DNA from: Spirochaetia bacterium
GTDB taxonomy: Bacteria > Spirochaetota > Spirochaetia > Treponematales > Breznakiellaceae
DNA: 7,869 nucleotides
Assembly (NCBI GenBank): GCA_025997595.1
Contig: BNUU01000052.1
Coordinates: 1-7,869, forward strand
Direction: 5' to 3'
Part shown: one piece after another, positions 1 through 4,388 of the stretch
How positions within the stretch are numbered: the first letter of the stretch is position 1
Layout of the letters: every line of letters starts with the position of its first letter
Notes under the pieces: generated by a model
What the model saw: the letters and a program-made list of their open reading frames with translations, nothing else
Databases searched by the model: none
What the model was told of the DNA's origin: nothing
Made by a program: the position numbers and the translations under genes

Positions 1-1675
1 CGGTAACATCCAGACGCAATTACAGGAAGAGTACCTCAAATCCCTTGAACAGCTTGAAGAAGGGCAGCTTGTGGATGGCATTGTCATCCAGGTTACCCAG
101 GATCAGGTGTTCATCGATGTGGGTTACAAGTCCGAAGGAAAAATTCCCATTGAGGAATTTACCGAAATCCCCAAAGTGGGGGATACGGTATCGGTAATTC
201 TTGTCGCCAAAGAAAACAAACATGGGGAAGTGATCGTCTCCAAGCAGAAAGCTGATGTCAAAGTCTTCTGGAAAAACCTCCGGCAGGCCTTCCAGGATCA
301 TGCCGTAGTGGAAGGGACCATCGAAAAGCTCGTCAAGGGCGGGTTCGATGTAAACATGGGTTCCGGCGGGCGGGCTTTCCTTCCCATAAGCCAGTCGGAC
401 GCCCAAAAGGTGGACAAGCCGGAGAGATTCCTGGGAATGAAAGCCCAATTCTACGTGGAACGGCTCTATTCGGACGGCAAAGTCAATATCGTGGTAAACC
501 GCCGCAAGTTTCTGGAAGAGGAAATTGAGCGGAAACGGAATGACTTCTTTGAACATACCCAGATCGGTTCCGATGTGGACGGGGTTGTAAAGAGCTTTAC
601 CTCCTTTGGGGCCTTTATCGACCTCGGGGGCTTTGACGGCCTCCTCCATATCAACGATATGAGCTGGGGGCACGTGACCCGGCCCAAGGATTTTGTCAAA
701 AAGGGCCAGGAGATACACCTTAAGGTTATCCGCATCGACCAGAAAGAAAAGCGGATCAACCTCTCCCTTAAACATTTCTCCGATGATCCCTGGGTACACT
801 TCGAGGACAAGTACCACGTGAACGACGTGGTCAAGGGCAAGGTCACCAAGCTTACCGATTTCGGCGCCTTTATCGAGCTGGAAGAGGGGATCGAGGGGCT
901 GGCCCATATTTCCGAATTCTCCTGGGTCAAGAAAATCCAGAAACCCGAAGACATGGTCCACAACGGCGATGATGTGGAGTGCATGATCCTGGGCTACGAT
1001 CTCCAGGCGGGGAGGGTGTCCCTGGGACTCAAGCAGGTCACCGCCAACCCCTGGAGCGAAATTGAGGAAAAGTACCCGGTCGGCACCCGGCTTACCCGGA
1101 AGGTGGTCAAGGTCACCAACGCCGGGGCCTTTATCCAGCTGGAAGAGGGAATCGACGGTTTCCTCCATGCGGACGATATTTCCTGGACCAAGAAGATAAA
1201 GCATCCCGGCAGCGAGCTTGCGGTGGATCAGGAAATTGAAATCATGGTCATTGCGGTCGAGAAGGAAAACCGGAGCATCCGGCTGGGGATCAAGCAGCTT
1301 TCCGAAGATCCCTGGCAGAGCTTTGCGGAAGCCTACAAACCCGGTACCCAGGTGGAGGGGGAAGTATCCTCCATCACCGATTTCGGTATCTTTGTGCGGG
1401 TCCCCGGGGGCATCGAAGGGCTTATCCACAAGTCAAACCTGACGGAAAACCGGGACGACAATCCCGACGAGGCCCTTAAAAAGTACCAGGTTGGGGACAA
1501 GATCAAGGCGGTGGTGCTGGAAATACAGGGCGACAAGCAGAAGGTGGCCTTTTCAATCCGGGATTACCAGAAAAAGGTACAGCGGGAAGAAATTTCCCAG
1601 TACATGGCGGCGGAAGAATCCGATGGTTCCACCTTTACTTTGGGAGATTTTTTAAAGTCCAAAGGTACTGACTAA
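1..1675 (+). CDS. rpsA: 30S ribosomal protein S1 (5' partial)
   Basis: S1 binds mRNA on the 30S subunit and helps unfold and dock it for initiation. The frame is open from base 2 to the TAA at 1673-1675, so the true start lies upstream; the GTG at 71 is internal, because the preceding residues (EEGQLVDG) already belong to the first S1 fold. Six OB-fold S1 domains can be laid out at about 65-245, 302-511, 563-772, 818-1033, 1076-1294 and 1340-1561. The last four carry the clear RNA-binding signature, for example FGAFIDLGGFDGLLHI, FGAFIELEEGIEGLAHI and FGIFVRVPGGIEGLIHK; the first two are divergent, as expected for the ribosome-docking domains. Six domains match the full-length proteobacterial-type S1. 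A short charged tail follows domain six. It is the first gene seen of a + strand operon, with the next gene starting 14 nt downstream. In treponemes S1 is, as I recall, fused to an N-terminal cytidylate kinase; that part would be off the window. Confidence 0.96.
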   Translation, partial: GNIQTQLQEEYLKSLEQLEEGQLVDGIVIQVTQDQVFIDVGYKSEGKIPIEEFTEIPKVGDTVSVILVAKENKHGEVIVSKQKADVKVFWKNLRQAFQDHAVVEGTIEKLVKGGFDVNMGSGGRAFLPISQSDAQKVDKPERFLGMKAQFYVERLYSDGKVNIVVNRRKFLEEEIERKRNDFFEHTQIGSDVDGVVKSFTSFGAFIDLGGFDGLLHINDMSWGHVTRPKDFVKKGQEIHLKVIRIDQKEKRINLSLKHFSDDPWVHFEDKYHVNDVVKGKVTKLTDFGAFIELEEGIEGLAHISEFSWVKKIQKPEDMVHNGDDVECMILGYDLQAGRVSLGLKQVTANPWSEIEEKYPVGTRLTRKVVKVTNAGAFIQLEEGIDGFLHADDISWTKKIKHPGSELAVDQEIEIMVIAVEKENRSIRLGIKQLSEDPWQSFAEAYKPGTQVEGEVSSITDFGIFVRVPGGIEGLIHKSNLTENRDDNPDEALKKYQVGDKIKAVVLEIQGDKQKVAFSIRDYQKKVQREEISQYMAAEESDGSTFTLGDFLKSKGTD

Positions 1676-1689
1676 CAGACCGCATTTGT

Positions 1690-2697
1690 ATGCTGTCACC
1701 AACCGACGTCCGAAAATTTAATACACCGGATCAGCTGCAAACAGGCCAGGGTTATCATACCCTGGTGGCAAAGAGCCCGGTTATCCTCGAAAAGCTTGAA
1801 ATCGTTGACAGGGTAGCCAAAACCGATTCATCGGTGCTGATCCTGGGGGAAAGCGGGGTAGGGAAGGAGCTCTTTGCCGAGCAGATACACCTCCGCAGTC
1901 CCCGCGCCAATAGGCCCTTTATCCGGGTAAACTGCGCCGCCATCCCCGAAGGGCTCCTGGAAAGCGAACTTTTCGGCCATGTAAAGGGGGCCTTTACCAA
2001 CGCCGTGGCCAAGCGTCAGGGCCGTTTTGAGCTGGCCGATGGGGGGACCATATTCCTGGACGAAATTGCCGATATCCCCCTGCCGCTCCAGGCCAAGCTG
2101 CTCCGGGTTATCCAGGAAAAAACCTTTGAAAAGGTGGGCTCCGATAGTTCCATCACCGTCAATGTGCGGATACTGGCGGCCACCAATAAGGATATCGAAG
2201 CCCTGGTGGAGAAGGGGGAGTTTCGGAACGATCTGTACTACCGCCTTAACGTGCTCCCCCTGTATATCCCGCCCCTCAGGCAGCGGCAGGGGGATATTCC
2301 CGAACTGGCCGTCTTTTTTCTGAAGAAATTTACGGGGGAGGCAAAAAAGCAGTTTGAAGGTTTTTCCAACGAGGCCATGGGAACCATGCTTTCCTATTCC
2401 TGGCCGGGAAATATCAGGGAACTTGAAAACTGCGTCGAACGGGCCTGCGTAATCGGGAAGGGCCGCTGGATAGGACGGGAGGATCTCTTTTTAAAGACCA
2501 CAGATACCCTCCCGGAGCAGCATGAGGGCAGCCGGAATTTAAAAACCGCCATCAATACCTTCAAAGCACATTTTATACGGAAGGTTCTGGAGGAAAACAA
2601 CTGGAACCAGACCGAAGCGGCAAAGGCGCTGGACATACAGAGGACTTACCTCTCCAGGCTTATCAAAGAATTGGAAATCATCAATACCAAGGAGTAA
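1690..2697 (+). CDS. Stand-alone sigma-54 activator AAA+ protein with Fis-type HTH
   Basis: This 335-residue bacterial enhancer-binding protein would use ATP hydrolysis to remodel sigma-54 RNA polymerase. Motifs: Walker A GESGVGKE (53-60), sigma-54 contact loop GAFTNA (100-105), Walker B GGTIFLDEI (118-126), sensor I around ATNKD (164-168), arginine fingers in FRNDLYYRL (178-186), sensor II WPGNIRELEN (238-247), and a C-terminal Fis-type helix-turn-helix at about 305-327 (NQTEAAKALDIQRTYLSRLI). Only about 25 residues precede the AAA+ core, so there is no receiver, GAF or PAS sensor domain; this layout resembles PspF, whose activity is set by a partner protein. The loop departs from the canonical GAFTGA at its fifth residue. 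The ATG at 1690 is chosen because it comes 14 nt after the rpsA stop and is the only Met before residue 230. No good Shine-Dalgarno is visible, so translation may be coupled to rpsA. Target promoters cannot be told from the window. Confidence 0.93.
   Translation: MLSPTDVRKFNTPDQLQTGQGYHTLVAKSPVILEKLEIVDRVAKTDSSVLILGESGVGKELFAEQIHLRSPRANRPFIRVNCAAIPEGLLESELFGHVKGAFTNAVAKRQGRFELADGGTIFLDEIADIPLPLQAKLLRVIQEKTFEKVGSDSSITVNVRILAATNKDIEALVEKGEFRNDLYYRLNVLPLYIPPLRQRQGDIPELAVFFLKKFTGEAKKQFEGFSNEAMGTMLSYSWPGNIRELENCVERACVIGKGRWIGREDLFLKTTDTLPEQHEGSRNLKTAINTFKAHFIRKVLEENNWNQTEAAKALDIQRTYLSRLIKELEIINTKE
2689..2694 (+). promoter_or_regulatory. Ribosome binding site of the TPR gene, inside the end of the activator gene
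   Basis: AAGGAG lies in the last codons of the sigma-54 activator gene, 5 nt before the ATG at 2700. It is the best Shine-Dalgarno match of the + strand operon. It fixes the start of the TPR protein and means that the activator and the TPR gene are tightly linked in translation. Confidence 0.8.
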
Positions 2698-2699
2698 TT

Positions 2700-3377
2700 A
2701 TGTCGGAGAATATCAATGAAAAAGTGAGCCTCGGTGAAGGGATCAACAATTTTATCCAGAAAAACCGGAAGGGGATACTTATCTGTTTCGGTATCATTGT
2801 GGTACTGCTGGCCGGCTTTATCGGCGGCCTTGCCATACGGGACGCGGTCCGGAACAGGGCCATAAGCAGGGTAGAGGACTTCAACACCCGCTACGAGGCA
2901 CTGCGCTGGGATATCAGCGAGGGGGAAAAGGCCGAAGAAGTTACCGCCCTGCTTGATGACCTGACCGCCTTTGCGGAAAAAAACTCAGGCTATGCCGGAG
3001 GGCGGGCATGGGCGATCATTGCGGGTATCCGGGGGGACAAAAAAGAATGGTCCGAAGCGGAACAGGCCTGGTCCAGCGCGGCAAAGGCGGCTTCAAAAAC
3101 CTATCTTGCCCCGGTTGCCCTTTTTAACGCCGCCGCCGCTGCGGAAGAGCAGGGGAATACCGAAGACGCCATAAGGCTCTATACCGAATGCCTTACCCGT
3201 GCGGATATCTTCCCCGCAGCGCCCCGGGCCCAATTTTCCATCGGCCGTCTCCGGGAATCCCAGCGCGATTCGGTCGCCGCCCTTGAAGCCTACCGGACCC
3301 TGGTCAGTAAATGGCCCGGGGATCCCATCTGGACAAACCTTGCCCAAAACCGGATCATTGCATTACAATTAGATTGA
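2700..3377 (+). CDS. Membrane-anchored tetratricopeptide repeat protein
   Basis: A 225-residue protein with a short, cytoplasm-like charged N-terminus (1-24), one strongly hydrophobic segment (about 25-46, ILICFGIIVVLLAGFIGGLA) and a soluble C-terminal domain made of TPR-like helical pairs at about 99-131, 136-168 and 174-206 (for example LFNAAAAAEEQGNTEDAIRLY). There is no signal-peptidase site, and positive residues flank the anchor on both sides (KNRK before, RDAVRNR after), so the TPR domain is probably held outside the inner membrane, though topology is not certain. The plan resembles YfgM, the SecYEG-associated periplasmic TPR protein, but length and architecture alone do not prove orthology. 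TPRs serve as protein-protein docking surfaces. The gene begins 2 nt after the activator stop, with a strong ribosome binding site, and its own stop overlaps the lipoprotein start. Its exact function is unknown. Confidence 0.85.
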   Translation: MSENINEKVSLGEGINNFIQKNRKGILICFGIIVVLLAGFIGGLAIRDAVRNRAISRVEDFNTRYEALRWDISEGEKAEEVTALLDDLTAFAEKNSGYAGGRAWAIIAGIRGDKKEWSEAEQAWSSAAKAASKTYLAPVALFNAAAAAEEQGNTEDAIRLYTECLTRADIFPAAPRAQFSIGRLRESQRDSVAALEAYRTLVSKWPGDPIWTNLAQNRIIALQLD

Positions 3378-3379
3378 TG
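3375..3379 (+). promoter_or_regulatory. Stop-start overlap (TGATG) joining TPR and lipoprotein genes
   Basis: The TGA of the TPR gene (3375-3377) shares its A with the ATG of the lipoprotein gene (3377-3379). No Shine-Dalgarno precedes it, so the lipoprotein is probably made by ribosomes re-initiating after the TPR gene. This overlap, together with the lipoprotein signal peptide starting right there, is why I prefer 3377 to the in-frame ATG at 3311, which lies inside the TPR gene. Confidence 0.75.
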
Positions 3380-4213
3380 GAATCTACCGTACATCGATAT
3401 CGCAAACTGTTTCAAAAATTCTTTCTGCTTTTCATTTCTGCAGGGGTATTGCTCTCCTGCGGACTTGATGTATACCAGTATCTCCCCCCGGTTAGCGAGC
3501 CTATTACGCGTATCTCCAACGATCAGGCTACCATACCGCTGCCCAATATTTCGGATTCTAATATCCTTGCAAATTTTACCCATTACACCATTTTTTATCG
3601 TATTTATATCAGCGGTAATGAGATTCCCAGTGAAATTGATACACCCGAAGAACGAGGCGACCCCGATACCGGTGTCAATTCGGCCCTGGCTCAGGACTAT
3701 AATACTATCGAACCTTACACAATTACCACCACCTCCAGTACCACCAACGTAAGCACACTGTTCAAAAATCGGAATTATCACGAACTTACCTATGAACGGG
3801 ATGGCAGCGAGGAACACAATGTGCTATCGAAATCCACTCTGGGGGGGGGTATGGGAGGTACCCTGCACCTTAATTTTACGACAGGCGCCATTCCAACCCT
3901 TGCCATTGAGACAGCGGACCCCGATCCGCTCAATTGGCCCCGGTGGAACCTGTACCGTTCCAACGGCAATGGGACTTTCAACCCTGGTCCTCTTGTTCCT
4001 GATGACCGTTATTTCCGTAATACCTCTAACCTCAATTCAAGCGATAAGGCCAATCCCGGAGATAATGCGGATGTGGCAGACAAAACCGGCATCTCCGGTC
4101 CCCGGTATACGTACGCAGCCATGTATATTGTGACAACCGGGATTGAAACACCCGCCTATACGCCAATCTACAGCATCCCCACCTTTGTCAGCATTTTTCT
4201 CCTTCCCAATTAA
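3377..4213 (+). CDS. Predicted lipoprotein of unknown function
   Basis: A 278-residue protein with a classical lipoprotein signal: basic start (HRYRK), hydrophobic stretch (FFLLFISAGVLL) and lipobox LLSC with the acylated cysteine at residue 28, typical of spirochaetes. C28 is the only cysteine I see. The mature part is rich in Thr, Ser, Asn, Pro and Tyr, includes a low-complexity stretch near TITTTSSTTNVST, and looks like a beta-rich envelope protein; I recognise no domain. A segment HYTIFYRIYISGNEI, early in the mature part, recalls repeats seen in other treponemal lipoproteins, but I cannot confirm that. Base composition is visibly more AT-rich than in its neighbours, as is common for fast-evolving surface proteins. 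A nine-G run at 3841-3849 codes for Gly-Gly-Gly around residues 155-158. The gene is the last of the + strand operon and ends 175 nt before the convergent operon. Confidence 0.83.
   Translation: MESTVHRYRKLFQKFFLLFISAGVLLSCGLDVYQYLPPVSEPITRISNDQATIPLPNISDSNILANFTHYTIFYRIYISGNEIPSEIDTPEERGDPDTGVNSALAQDYNTIEPYTITTTSSTTNVSTLFKNRNYHELTYERDGSEEHNVLSKSTLGGGMGGTLHLNFTTGAIPTLAIETADPDPLNWPRWNLYRSNGNGTFNPGPLVPDDRYFRNTSNLNSSDKANPGDNADVADKTGISGPRYTYAAMYIVTTGIETPAYTPIYSIPTFVSIFLLPN
3841..3849 (+). repeat. Nine-G homopolymer inside the lipoprotein gene
   Basis: Nine consecutive G bases, read as ctG GGG GGG GGt, encode the end of Leu155 and Gly156-158. Loss of one G would shift reading to a frame that stays open until about 4133, giving an altered C-terminus. 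Gain of one G brings a TAA at 3871-3873, truncating the protein a little after residue 160. Such tracts are known in treponemes as slippage-prone switches; whether this one varies is unknown. Confidence 0.85.
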
Positions 4214-4220
4214 AACGGAT

Positions 4221-4242
4221 GGGGGTAATTAATATAACCCCC
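4221..4242. terminator. Inverted repeat just after the lipoprotein gene, possible terminator
   Basis: GGGGGT (4221-4226) pairs with ACCCCC (4237-4242) around a 10-nt AT-rich loop, 8 nt after the lipoprotein stop. On the + strand no T run follows. On the - strand the stem is followed after a few bases by TTTTAATT, so it fits better as an intrinsic terminator for the rodA operon, although it may act in both directions. The stem is short (6 bp) but all but one pair is G-C. Confidence 0.45.
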
Positions 4243-4329
4243 TCGACGAATCAAAAAGAGTAGTACAAAACCGCCATCCCCTCTCCGCCAACCCCATATT
4301 CTTTACTATTCATAATGTATATTCTGTCT

Positions 4330-4385
4330 GCCGAAATGTTAAATAAGAAAAGGCTCATCTTTCTTTCGGCTTATTCGACTTTTGC
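4330..4385 (+). terminator. Second inverted repeat in the convergent spacer, possible terminator
   Basis: GCCGAAA (4330-4336) pairs with TTTCGGC (4364-4370); a smaller GAAA/TTTC pair (4347-4350 with 4360-4363) can stack inside, leaving a bulge. On the + strand a T-rich stretch (TTATTCGACTTTT) follows, as in a weak intrinsic terminator for the rpsA operon. The large loop makes this a modest candidate. The rest of the 4214-4388 spacer is AT-rich, with no open frame or RNA gene that I can support. Confidence 0.35.
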
Positions 4386-4388
4386 GGC

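Noticed and set aside
813..831. Perfect 7-bp inverted repeat ACCACGT-gaacg-ACGTGGT in rpsA, a possible S1 autoregulatory hairpin.
   Set aside because: It is inside S1 domain four and encodes ordinary conserved residues (YHVNDVVKG). Known S1 autoregulation acts at the mRNA leader, and the repeat can arise by chance.
20..1429. A 469-codon open frame on the - strand opposite rpsA.
   Set aside because: It mirrors the S1 repeats (recurring FQLDKG-like stretches opposite the repeated S1 motifs) and lies wholly within a certain gene. Codon bias of S1 explains the absence of stops. No ribosome binding site or family resemblance.
3311..3376. Earlier in-frame ATG at 3311 as the start of the lipoprotein.
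   Set aside because: It would add 22 charged residues before the signal peptide and lies within the TPR gene. The ATG at 3377 gives a proper lipoprotein signal and a typical stop-start overlap.
4290..4350. AT-rich stretch in the convergent spacer with TATATT- and CATAAT-like hexamers, a possible promoter.
   Set aside because: No -35 element at a suitable distance, and no gene begins downstream on either strand.
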